From positions 10,052,495-10,116,494 of the forward strand of contig JAJEKV010000050.1 in NCBI GenBank assembly GCA_021234155.1: a DNA stretch of 64,000 nucleotides, written 5' to 3'. Under the pieces are notes generated by a model. The model worked only from the letters and a program-made list of their open reading frames with translations, searched no databases and was not told where the DNA came from. Source of the stretch: Isoetes taiwanensis. Lineage: Eukaryota > Streptophyta > Lycopodiopsida > Isoetales > Isoetaceae. Both the position numbers and the translations under genes were made by a program. Positions 26,000 to 36,426 of the stretch are shown here, one piece after another. Each line of letters starts with the position of its first letter. Position 1 is the stretch's first letter.

Positions 26000-26247
26000 G
26001 GTCCAAGCTCCGCTAGTCTAGTCTTGTCACTAGAATATCATCTTGTACGACTAGCTAGAATATCCTACCGCCATATGGCGGCAAAGTGGATGACACGATA
26101 GGCACAAGTTCTACCACGCCTGGGATCATGGCCGATAACCCCAAAGAACTAACTCCCAAAGATAAACATACATGTACCTAGGGTTTGAACCCGTGACCAA
26201 GTGCACATTTATTTTAGCATTACTAGGCCTATACCAAGTTGTAAAAA
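26000..26247 (-). mobile_element. Candidate tRNA-related SINE insertion
   Basis: Present only in the right duplication copy. The left copy runs from TCTTTTCTCCAAGG (4885) to ATTTATGCACCATGCTCCAG through a short unrelated stretch. Read on the minus strand, the insert contains CACGGGTTCAAACCCTAGG, a good Pol III B-box (GGTTCRANNCC). I do not see a convincing A-box, so the SINE label is tentative. Confidence 0.4.
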
Positions 26248-27557
26248 ATTTATGCACCATGCTCCAGCTCAGAGACTAGCAATAAACCAGTATAAGTAGA
26301 TCCTAAAGCAAAACCAAAGCATTTTGCATATATTTAGTCTTAGAGAACTTTTACAGTATAATTGCATAAAGTATATCTTGCCAAAGAATCCCTATTTCAT
26401 AGCAAACTTATAAACTAATATTTTCAGGGCATAATATACCATTTCAAGCCAATCTTTTGGCTTCAGAATTGCTCGATTTATCATATACCAAAAACGCATG
26501 AGGATTACATCACAAACGCGCATTACTTTTGCATAATATATACTCCATGGCTTTAAGAGATAAAAAAAGGTGAGGTGGATTTGACCATAAACCTTCCTTC
26601 ATTTTAAGTATTATATACATTGACCCTGGCTGTTGAAGCAATTCTGTGCTTTGGTTCAGGGTTAACAGCCTGCAAGATATAATAACAGTGGCAAAAAGCA
26701 GGTGGTTCTCAAACCCGAACAGTATGAGATCTTTCTAACTGTTACAATATCTATACTCGACATAAAAGACCTCAATGCTCAAACACTTCTATTTATTCCC
26801 CAAATGTTCACATAGTATTGCTGCACATAATCATCCACAAACATGCTCTCTAGATTTTTGGACTACTATGAAACTATGTGTATGACAGCCTTCCTTAGCT
26901 ATGAATCCTCCACAAGGCTCCACAAGACTATGTATGCTACATGAATAGGGCTCTATAGAAATAGGCTCTATGGGTTTTATGAATAGGCTTTAGCATAGAC
27001 GATTGGGCATGGATAGATTCGAAACTGAGGCTGTATGGCCGCAGTTTCATAGCCGCAGTTTCAGTTTCATGGGGAATAATTCGAAGTTGAGCCCACTTTA
27101 ATGAATATATGATCTCTACAGAACAAATCAGCAGAAAAGCGCAAACCTGGAAGCATAACAGAGCGGCCACAGTTGAGAATCTTGTTGGCGGCAAAGCAGC
27201 TGAAGCTAAGTTCCACTTTATTGCGGCATGGATTGGCGGCTGCAAGAAAAAAACAAGGTATGACTCGATTTCAATCCAAAAACAAAAGACAAGCTTTAGA
27301 ATTGTGTCGCGTACTTTTTCTCCCTTCTCTTCGCTTGGAACTGGCCATGTTCAATTCCGTCGTTTTATGCTTGGAACATTAGGGCAGGAATTGCCAATGC
27401 ATAATTATCGGACGTGGTCACGTTTAAACCAGCCCTAATCACAAAAAATCCGGTTAAGTTTAAGCCAGCCCTAATCACAAAAAATCCGGTTGTGTCTACA
27501 AAATCGCCCTAAAAATGGAAACTGCGGTTAGTTCCAGAAGAATGGCGGCTGGACTTC

Positions 27558-27830
27558 GTGGAGAATGCTTCGAATGGGAGCCCACTTTCGTGGATAACAA
27601 ATAAACTGCAAACAGTTCGGCGGCTAACAGCTGAAGCTATTCCTGGTCGTAGTATGGCTGTAGATTTTTGGACCTTTCAAGTTTTCCTGTATGAATTTTT
27701 TATGTGGAGTTACCCCCTTCAAAGGCAGATCACGAACGGATGGTTTCGACAATATATTTTCAAAGCATCCAATTTCCTGGCCCTCTCTAAGCTTTTGGTG
27801 GGAGATAGCAATAAAAGATCCTTTTGATTC
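27558..27830 (+). pseudogene. AGC kinase C-lobe fragment upstream of the intact gene
   Basis: The frame contains MAVDFWTF.VFLYEF, then a PFKG-like region and ALSKLLVGDSNKR, matching subdomains IX-XI of the kinase encoded 1.2 kb downstream. It is frameshifted and lacks the preceding domains. The corresponding relic at 6295-6480 shows that the arrangement 'fragment then full gene' predates the segmental duplication. A partial tandem duplication of the kinase gene is the simplest origin. Confidence 0.75.
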
Positions 27831-27987
27831 ATCTCTTGGGTTTTTGCTTAAAGTTTATGATCTGCAAGGACAATTTGGTCCTCATCTTGGAGCAGTTTCC
27901 TGATCCGGAGGTCGGCTTATTGATTCAAAGCTTTGTTCTGGAGAGAATTAATACGGATTCATAAGAATTTGTAATTGGGTGGATTCA

Positions 27988-29544
27988 ATGCCTCCACATG
28001 TTGAAAATGATGCATGTATGTATCAAAACCGGATTTCCGAGAAAAATATAGCAGCTATGGATACAACTGGTTCAGGCTACACAGAATACAATGTGAAACC
28101 GGTTAAAAGGCTTGGCTATGGCGATATGGGCACTGTCTTTCTTGCAGTAGTAAGGAGTACCAATGAGCCGGTTGCTTTGAAGGTGATAAACAAGAAGATA
28201 GTGGAAGAAAGGGGCAGTGGCTACCGCGTCCTAAGAGAAAAGAATATTCTAGCTTCTCTTCGCCATCCCTTTTTGCCATCTCTAAAAGCTCATTTTGAGA
28301 CTCAGAATTATATTTACCTGGTCATGACCTATTGCCTGGGAGGGGATTTAAATCTTCTAAGGCAGAAGCAAGCTGGGAAGAGATTTTCCGAATCTGCTGC
28401 ATCGTAAGTATTCTTTATCTGGCTAGAAGCTTGATGTAGATGCTAGAGTAGATACAAACTAATTTGTTATTGAGCTTCCTTCGATCTGCAGAAATTTCCG
28501 TCTTTTGTTCATAAACATGACAGTAGTTCATTCATTGTTTGCAGATTCTATGCAGCAGAGGTTTTATTGGCTCTTGAGTATCTGCACAAGCATGGAATTA
28601 TGTATAGGGATCTCAAGCCGGAGAATGTGCTGATCCAAGAAGATGGGCATATAATGTTAACGGATTTTGATTTGTCTCTGAAAGTGAAAAGCAAGGAGCC
28701 AGAGGTACTAAAGAAAACAGAAAGCATAAAGAGAAGTTCGTCACAGAGGTCTGCCCCCTTGTTTTCATGTACTAGTGCAAAAGCATGTGAAGTTATTCCT
28801 GCATCTACAAGGAAAGTAGACAGCAAGAGGATATTTCCTTCAGCCTCTGAAGTTAATGGCAAGAAAGAACCAGATGGCCTTTCCAATGCACAGCACAACA
28901 ATTTTTTACGTCATCATTCTAACTCTTTTGTGGGTACTGAAGACTATGTTGCCCCCGAGATTATATGGGGATCAGGTCATGGTATGGCTGTAGATTTTTG
29001 GACCTTTGGCGTTTTCCTGTATGAATTATTATATGGAGTTACCCCCTTCAAAGGTAGTTCAAGATTTGATACTTTCTACAATATAAGTTCAAAGGATCCA
29101 TTATTTCCTGGCCCTAGCAGCCCTGCCACAGATCTTATCTCTAAGCTTTTGGTGAGAGATAGCATTAAGAGGTTGGGCAGTAAGGGTGGAGCAGAAGAAA
29201 TCAAGGCTCATCCTTTTTTCAGGAATGTTAAGTGGGATTCTTTGCATCTTGTGTCAAGGCCTCCTTTCTTGCCTTCTCCTTTGAATCTAGAGGATTTTCA
29301 AAAGGAGTTGTTTGTTGATGATCATGTGAAACAAAGAACGTCTGATCATGGCGCAGATCCAATGACATTTGGTTCCGAGCTGTTTATGGAAGAAAGATCA
29401 GTTTGTCCAAGTTTTGTTTCATCAGATATGGGAAGCTCAGGACTAACTGATGTTTTCTCAGAAAAGAGGCATGACAGTTCCTTGGAAGCTTCTCCTAGCA
29501 GAAGACCTGAGGAAGAAATGAAAGAAGTTTTTGAAGGATTCTAA
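27988..29544 (+). CDS. AGC VIII-family serine/threonine protein kinase, two exons (27988-28403, 28545-29544)
   Basis: Predicted 471-residue kinase that would phosphorylate Ser/Thr using ATP. Seen in the sequence: glycine loop GYGDMG (43-48), ATP lysine in VALKV (65), Glu in LREKN (84), catalytic loop YRDLKPEN (159-166), DFD in place of DFG (179-181), an insert of about 90 basic/Ser-rich residues, NSFVGTEDYVAPE (265-277), and a terminal hydrophobic motif FEGF (468-471). DFD plus the long insert defines plant AGC VIII kinases. In that family Ser in SFVGT is the PDK1 target and FxxF is a PDK1 docking motif. The intron 28404-28544 has a GTAAGT donor and TTTGCAG acceptor, and joins mid-codon to restore S-F-Y-A-A-E. 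The ATG at 27988 is chosen because an in-frame TAA lies at 27949. A GTG three codons earlier is not a credible plant start. Members act in auxin transport, growth or oxidative-burst signalling, and I cannot assign the subclade. A second, decayed copy lies at 6627-8171. Confidence 0.93.
28404..28544 (+). other. Intron of the AGC kinase gene
   Basis: 141 nt, GT-AG, with donor CATC/GTAAGT and acceptor TTTGCAG/ATTC. It lies between the GKRFSES segment and the [14 protein letters not shown] helix. The same intron is visible in the pseudogene copy at about 7030-7175, supporting the gene model independently of frame. Confidence 0.9.
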
Positions 29545-31590
29545 GTTGAGTACATGTACAGTAAACAGTTAGAAAGATCTCATTCTTTTAGGGTTTGAGA
29601 ATCGCTCAGACCATTGTAGAGACGACCTTGCTTTTTTCCACTGTATCATATCTCAATGAAGACTTGAAGGCTGTTAACCCTGAAAGAAAGAACTTTTTTA
29701 GCTTCTTCAAACATTATATTCAGAGATTTTGTCGGCTCTCTCATAGACTTGTATGAGAATTGGTTCAACAGCCATGGAAAATGTATATATTACTCAGAAA
29801 GTACGAAGTTTTTTGGTTTAATCCACCTCACTTAGAAGCCATGGACTAGAACCAAAAGCAATGTATATATTATACAAAACTAATGTGGGCTTATGATGTA
29901 ATCCACTTACCTTTTTGGTATTTCGAGGAACCTTGAAGCTAAAAGAATGATTTGAAATGGTATATTATGCGCTGAAATTATTAGTTTATATGTTTGCTAT
30001 GAATAGTTCTTTAAAAGGTATAGTTTATGCTATTGATAGGCGAGTTTGATGCTTCAATATAAAAATTCTATTGGAAGTGTTCAGATTAAGTTTGAATATA
30101 AATGTGGAAAATGTTGATTGGTTGGTTGAAATTGCTATAGGATCTAAGTATACTGGTTTACTGCTAGGATTTTGCTGGATTCTTGGGCATAAAAATGATG
30201 CACAGTGGCAAAAAGCTTGCAGGTGGGGGCTTTGAATAAGCGCGTTGGCCCTTTTTTTGGTTCGCTTCCAAGGCTGAGGCAAGAAGACGAGTAACAATCA
30301 CGTTTTAAATCAGAAATTCCTCTACTCCCAATTTTAATGCACCAGTGGACTACTCCCAAATGCATACGACAATTTCCACCCATTCTTACAGTGCTAGCTC
30401 CAGTATATACAGGTATTTAAACTTACCTTTCATCCAGCAGTGTTATCACGTTTTGCACTTTGGTCAACCTGTTCAGACTTGTTTGACCAGGTTTTTAACT
30501 CAAGTTGTCAAACTTGGTTGCTAAATATCAGTATTTTAGGTCTTAGTAAAGAGTTGCTGGAACTTCCTTGTCAAATTTGCGAACTCAAACAAATTGCTGA
30601 AAGTGTTTTGTCAAATTATATCCGAATATGTTTTTTTTATAGTAGTTTTAAGCTGAGATTGCTCGTGTCAACATCATTTGTTACTCATAAAGAAAGCTTT
30701 GGTAAGATATGCTCTGGATTAACTCGTGACTTTGGTCCTTTAAAATCATTTGTGTTGGTCTTTCCAGATCTGCAAGCAACAATAGTACAAACAGGCAGAC
30801 GGTGGAAGGACATAGCTTCCCATATTTGTCATTTTGACCAAAAAGGGGGAGCGCCGTATAGACGCCGTCATGTTATAGCCACGGGCATATCCATGGTATA
30901 TACGTGTCTTTGACATGTTATAGCCACGCCCAAAAAAAATTACACGGCATTTTTGTGGACATCACAGATTTTTGTCATTTAAGGCTGGCCCGCGTCCGAC
31001 ACTTACCGCGATGGCAAAAAGGGTTCCATACCACTCCTGCATTCAACGCGTTCATACACATTCTCCCCTCATGTCATATTCCACAATGTTGCATCAGATT
31101 TCCCTGATGCTCTTTCACTATGTCACATCCTCTTTTACATTTGCTTTACTATTGCCATACGAGCCCCGTAAATATTAACCGTCGCATGTTTGAACCATGG
31201 GTATATCTCGCCGTAAATATTAACCATCGTCATTTTTAAACCACGGGTATATCTGTGGTACATCCGTGGTATATCCGGGTCTTTGACATGTTATAGCTAC
31301 ATCTTGACATGTTTAAATCACATCACAAAAAAATACATGGCATTTTTGTTAGCGGATTCTTTGCAATTTAGGACCATGTTAAACACGACCATGTCCGATA
31401 TTTATGGCATTGGTTGCCATACCTCTCATGTACTTAGGCATTCCAATCTCTTTTTTAGTGCTCTAGTGACAACTCCATTTGGTGGCATATTGAATTTACT
31501 GCCATACCATATGTTTCTACATACATCATGATCTCTACACACACTTGCACTAAGAGTTCAACATGAAGAGCACTTCCATTATTATATCAC
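29545..31590. other. 3' flank of kinase gene, duplicated
   Basis: Non-coding sequence colinear with 8172-10237. The 157-codon frame at 30440-30913 is not preserved in the partner copy and shows no motif, so I do not call a gene. The stretch 31591-31648 carries a two-unit repeat, CTCTATAATCGCTAATC. Confidence 0.55.
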
Positions 31591-31648
31591 CTCTATAATC
31601 GCTAATCCTCTATAATCGCTAATCCTCGGCCATTGATGAGGGGAATAT

Positions 31649-32816
31649 GCCATTGATATTCTCTCCAACAACCACACCCGTTCAATGAAATCAAGATAGG
31701 GTCAAATCCCATTTTCCACCTCAAAGATATGCTTGTCAAAACCATATTACAAGTCAATATACACTATACAACACACATGAGAATGAAAACATGAATAATA
31801 CTAGTCGAGTAGATCTGATCTACCACAACAAACATAAACAAAGCTTTGCATCACAAACTCTAAACCCCCGCCCGTCGAAAAGCAACATTCTGCTGGCTTG
31901 TGCCGAAGTATACACTGCGTTTGCTTGCCTTTGCCTCTGATTAAAGCGAGAAGCACATGCTTACGTCTAATGCAAAGACCTGGAAAAATAATACAAATCC
32001 AAAACCGCTATACATATTCACATGTAAAAATGGGATTTGAACCCCAAAGAAAAGAATCCCGCACCATAATGCCATATATGAACAACAAGACTTAATTGGT
32101 CCCCGCTTAAGGACGAACATTAGAATCCACGAAAACCAACCACTTAAAATAACAAATGTCTACGTAAAACCCTCCAAAATCCTTCTTCGATGCCTTCAAT
32201 CCAACACTCCATCTTAAAACTTCAAATTGCTATTCGCCACAAGAAAAACAAGTACCCATAGCTATTCTTTGATAGGTTATGTTGGATTGCTGCGGCGGCC
32301 TCCTTCTCTCCAACTTTTGCTCTAAATCTCCTCGCGTAAACCACGCAAGAGGAAAAAAGAGTGAATGCGATCAGGAGAAGGCCCCCCAACAACCGGCCTC
32401 CTCGCTTTCTCTCTTCCTCACCGCCATGGCCTTGCCGCCTGTCCTACCGCACAAATTTGCGGGAACCCTACCTTCTAAAACAAAAACCCTAATAAGAAAC
32501 CTTGCCAACAAAAAACACATGTATAACCCGGAGCAAAGATGAAGGTGGGTTCAAAAAGCTTTGGCCGAACTCCAAAGCTCGCCGAACTCCTCCGCTCGCT
32601 CCATCCGGGCTTCCACGCGACGCGAGGGCATCGCCACCATCCGCCTTCTAAAAATTGCGGCTTCGAACAAACCCAATCAAAACCAATCGACCATTGGAAC
32701 AACAAAATCTAATTATCGAAAATCGGAATATAACAATCTCACATACCGAATACATCCACAAACCATCCAAAAATCTTATGTAACACCACCCCCAAACAAC
32801 ATTTTGAAAACCTAAT
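31649..32816 (+). repeat. Left arm of the giant inverted repeat
   Basis: Includes the stretch 32279-32600 with CCATGGCCTTGCCGCC. This pairs with CAAGGCCATGGCGGCG near 35630 in the other arm. Frames across it are not conserved between the arms as proteins, so I call no gene. Confidence 0.85.
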
Positions 32817-34635
32817 GCTTATGTTTGCTCTCCATTATTATATCACACTATGCTTATATTATTAATCTTCTTGCTTTATGCAAACATGGGCGTAGTAGAT
32901 TGCTTGACAGAGAGATCTTGATGGCCCGGGTTTGATCGCCAATGCCCTAATGCCCTAACTGTAAATCAAATCAGCTCTTGTACTCTTCTTTCCCCGATGC
33001 TCTAATCAATTCCTCCGCCTCGCTCTATATGATGGTTAGCTTTTTGGCTTTTGGGTATCCCATTCTAAGATCGACATCTCAACCGTCACCGCAAGTGGGA
33101 GGACATTTTGGACCTGCGTGCACCTTAATTGGTGGAAGGGGAGGAAGCCGTTCCATGGTCGGGTGGTCACAAAGGCGGTCCGTCCTAGGTTCGACTCATA
33201 TTTATATGGCCTCTATCATCTCCGGCGCCAGAAAGCAAGGTCGCGGAAAATCTCCTCTATGGTGCGTAACTTTGTATGGGGAGGCAATGAGGAAGGGCGT
33301 CGTTAAAGGGCCCGGTGGAAGTCCGTATGCCCCAAGGTCAGCGGGCGACGCTTCTTCGACCTCACCGCGATGGCAAGGTCCTCTTGTCTAAGTTTGTCCT
33401 TGCCATTCTTGAGAATGCGCCGACTCGAGGCTTGGTCTTGCTTCATCGCCGCCGCACTCATGATAGTTTTCCACAAGCCGCCTATGCCCCGCTGCCCCCG
33501 GGCGTTGTTCGTGGATATCAGCCGCACGCTCATGCCTCTCCGTTTCGAGAAGGGGCTCCCGCGAGCACAGGAGCAGTTCGCCCCTGTTTGCAATTGACGC
33601 CACCGTGTGCATTTAGTTGAGGCATCGCTTTGGTGGATCCCCGCGGACCACGCACACAATTTTGTTATAGCCCTCGGGTTTATCCACGCGTGTTCATTGC
33701 CGGATAAAGCGCAAAATGTAGGGGTATTGACGGCATGGAGTGGTATATTGATGGGCAGCCGCACTGGCGGCTTTCTACCCACGATTTCGCTTCAAGAACG
33801 GATTGTTGCTATTTGGGGGGGTGGCTAATGCTCATCAATAACCCTCCGCGAGCATCGGATTTGTGTGGAAGTGTCACCCGAAAAGTAGACCCCTCAAATT
33901 TCGCGGAGATCTGTTATGGGCTTTTGGCACCAGATGAGCTGCCTTCTGGACGGTTGGAGTCTTCAGTGCCGGAGATGATTGGGCCTACATCCGGAGATGG
34001 GTGTGGAACCCAATCTCGCCCCCCAAGATTCTCGGGGTATTGCCGTGGGCATTGTGCATAAAACTCCCGAGGGTGAACACGGGTTCACAGGGATCAACCC
34101 GCGGATCGGCGACTGCGGTCTTATGTGTGGTACTGTGAGACCCCGAACACTGCATGTTTCTTTGCTCACATATCCAAAGAAGGGTCCAGTAGCCTCTTCC
34201 ATACCTCGCTCCGTAATCAAGAGGTTCTTTTGGGGTGTACCCTAACGGGTGGTCCCAAATTAGTCCGCCTTTCATTTGTGTAAAGCCCGGTTCTTGTGGC
34301 TCATTTGGAAGCGACGGCGATAAAGGTGTTTCGGAATGCGAGATGCAAATTGAGGCTTTTGGTCCCACGGTTGAGGTACAAGCTATATCTTTCTTACCCG
34401 GCGTCTCCCTCGGAAAGAGTAGCTCAAAGCAGCTGTCTGGGAAAGAACCCTCCACATTGTAGACAGTCGGGCAGATGTGGCATGAGTCATAGATAGGTAC
34501 ATACGTCTGGTGAGTACTCACTCTAGTGTGGGCAGGAGTACCCTAATATCGCTCATCTTTGTATTTATTCTGGATTAATATTAGTTAATTTGATCTTTCA
34601 AAAAAACAAACAAAAAACAAAAAAACAATTAATGT
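32817..34635 (+). mobile_element. 3' portion of an L1-like LINE within the inverted-repeat spacer
   Basis: Plus-strand frames, broken by shifts, carry the C-terminal part of a plant L1 ORF2. Near 33200-33370 it reads KISSMVRNFVWGGNEEGR, then a SGRRFFDLTAMA segment (the usual 'FLWGG..GGLG..DL' region). Near 33990-34200 it reads VWNPISPPKILGVLPWALC, then VLC and HCMFLCSHIQRRV, a decayed zinc-binding domain (zf-RVT). It ends in an adenine-rich tail at 34600-34627 after TTTGATCTTTC, as L1 elements do. The 5' end is missing and the reading frame is inactive. 34636-35242 holds no gene that I see, only short direct repeats (GCTTACAAATTAGAATCCAA twice, near 34826 and 34889). Confidence 0.75.
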
Positions 34636-35242
34636 GGATATGGACAGTGGCATTTATATGCACAATATTAGTCATATGTAGTTCCATAGACAATTAAACA
34701 ACCTATAAAATAATTACCAACAGCAAAATAAGTACCGAGTAGCTATGGCAGATCACTTGAATATTTTCTAAGCAATAGCAGTTCATAAAGACCTATGAAA
34801 TATACTTATCAGTTTGACAGATTGCTTACAAATTAGAATCCAATGCTAATGAAACAGAAGATTTCTAAATTTTTCTATTCTAAAAACTGCTTACAAATTA
34901 GAATCCAATGCTACCTTGGGGAAATTAAGCAAGTTGTTGATTCTTTTAGTCACTCCCTGCAAGACAAAAGCATCAAGTACCATCTACACTGTCAGTAAAG
35001 CTTCGGCCAACTCAAAAGATCACTACAAAAACAGACATGAATAGACTTATGCTTACAAATTAGGATCAAAGTAAATGACATCTATGCCTAGCACACAGAA
35101 TAATTTTCAAATTATTTCTATGTTTCCAGCAAATGTTTCTTCCTATTATTATACTTAAACCATACAAAGATCGAGCACAATTTAATGATAGGAAGCAAAT
35201 AAATCCAACTCTTTATGTCACCCATTGGCACTCAAGCAAGCA

Positions 35243-36426
35243 ATTAGGTTTCCAAAATGTTGTTTGGGGGTGGTGTTACATAAGATTTTGGATGGTTTGT
35301 GGATGTATTCGTATGTGAGATTGTTAGATTGCTGACTCAGTAATTAGGTTTTGTTGTTCCAATGGTTGATTGGTTTTGATTGGGTTTGTTCTGGAAGCTG
35401 CAATTTTTAGAAGGCCAGTGAGGGCGATGGCCTCGCGTCCGCGTGGAGCGGATGGAGCAGAGCAGAGGGAGTTCTGGCCAGAGCTTTGGAGTTCCGGCCA
35501 AAGCTTTTGAACCCGCCTTTATCTTTGCTCTGGTTATACCTGTGTTTTTTGTTGGCAGGGTTTCTTATTCCGGGTTTTTTTGTTTAGAAGGTAGGGTTCC
35601 TGGCAAATTTGTGCAGCAGGACAGGGGCGGCAAGGCCATGGCGGCGTAGGAAGCTAGAGAGCGAAGTGAGGAGCCGGTTGTTGCAGGGGCCTTCTCCTAC
35701 AGTGGCATTCACTCTTTTTTCCTCTTGCGTGGTTTCTGTGCAGAGATTTAGAGCAAAGTTGGAGAGAAGGAGGCCTTCGCAGCAATCCAACATAACCTAT
35801 CAAAGAATGGCTATGGGTACTTCAGATTTTCTTGTGAGCGAATAGCAGTTTGAAGTTTTAAGATGGAGTGTTGGATTGAAGGCACTTGAAGACCTGATTC
35901 TAGGCTTTTCTCAGATCTGCTTTGTTATTTTAAGTGGTTGGTTTTTCGTGGATTCTAATGTGTGTGTCCTTAAGTAGGGACAGATTCAATTTCCGTTGTT
36001 CATATATGGCATTATGGTACCGATTCTTTTCGGGGGGTTCAAATCCCATTTTACATGTGAATATGTATAGCGGATTTGGATTTGTATTACTTTCAATGTC
36101 GTGCATGAGCATGTGCTTCGCTTTTAATCAGAGCAAAGCAAGCAAGCACGAGTGTATGCTTCTGAACTACAAGCCACAACAAAATGTTGCTTTCAGATTT
36201 GGCAGGGGTTTAGAGTTTGTGATGCAAAGCCTGTTTATGTTTGTTGTGGTAGATCCGTCTACTTCTCAGCTAGTATTATTCATGTGTTCATTCTCATGTG
36301 TGTTGTATAGTGTATATTGACGGTAATATGGTTTTGACAAGCATATGCTGAGGTGGAAAATGGGATTTGACCCCATCTTGATTTCATTGAACGGGTGTGG
36401 TTGTTGGAGAGGGAATATCACATGGC
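35243..36426 (-). repeat. Right arm of the giant inverted repeat
   Basis: Reverse complement of 31649-32816. It contains an open frame at 35934-36320 (128 codons) and shorter ones at 35443-35845, but the matching frames in the other arm are interrupted, which argues against coding. A GGTTCAAATCCC phrase sits near 36037. Confidence 0.85.

Larger units (their letters stand above)
25360..31590 (+). repeat. Segmental duplication, right copy (partner 4423-10237)
   Basis: Colinear with the left copy. It is longer mainly because of a tandem repeat at about 25555-25810 (GATATTTAGCATGCGAGC to ATGTTGTAAAA, present once at 4616-4715) and an insertion at about 26000-26247. This copy carries the intact kinase. 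Partner differences include many small indels in coding positions, which are absent here. Confidence 0.9.
31649..36426. mobile_element. Giant inverted-repeat element (arms about 1.17 kb, spacer 2.4 kb)
   Basis: Left arm 31649-32816 and right arm 35243-36426 are reverse complements with moderate divergence. Outer ends read GCCATTGATATTC on the left and the inverse of GCCATGTGATATTC on the right; inner ends read AAAACCTAAT and ATTAGGTTTCC. Long arms suggest a Mutator-like element with long terminal inverted repeats, or an inverted duplication. I see no transposase and no clear 9-bp target duplication. If transcribed it could fold into a very long hairpin. Confidence 0.8.

Noticed and set aside
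27979-27987. Start codon of the kinase at 27979
   Set aside because: The codon there is GTG, not ATG. The first ATG in frame after the upstream TAA is at 27988.
30440-30913. 157-codon frame downstream of the kinase
   Set aside because: It is not open in the duplicated partner sequence (9060-9500), shows no domain and has the composition of flanking DNA.
33303-33782. 159-codon minus-strand frame
   Set aside because: It is antisense to the LINE ORF2 remnant on the plus strand and has no motif.
33985-34521. 178-codon minus-strand frame
   Set aside because: It is antisense to the zf-RVT region of the same LINE.
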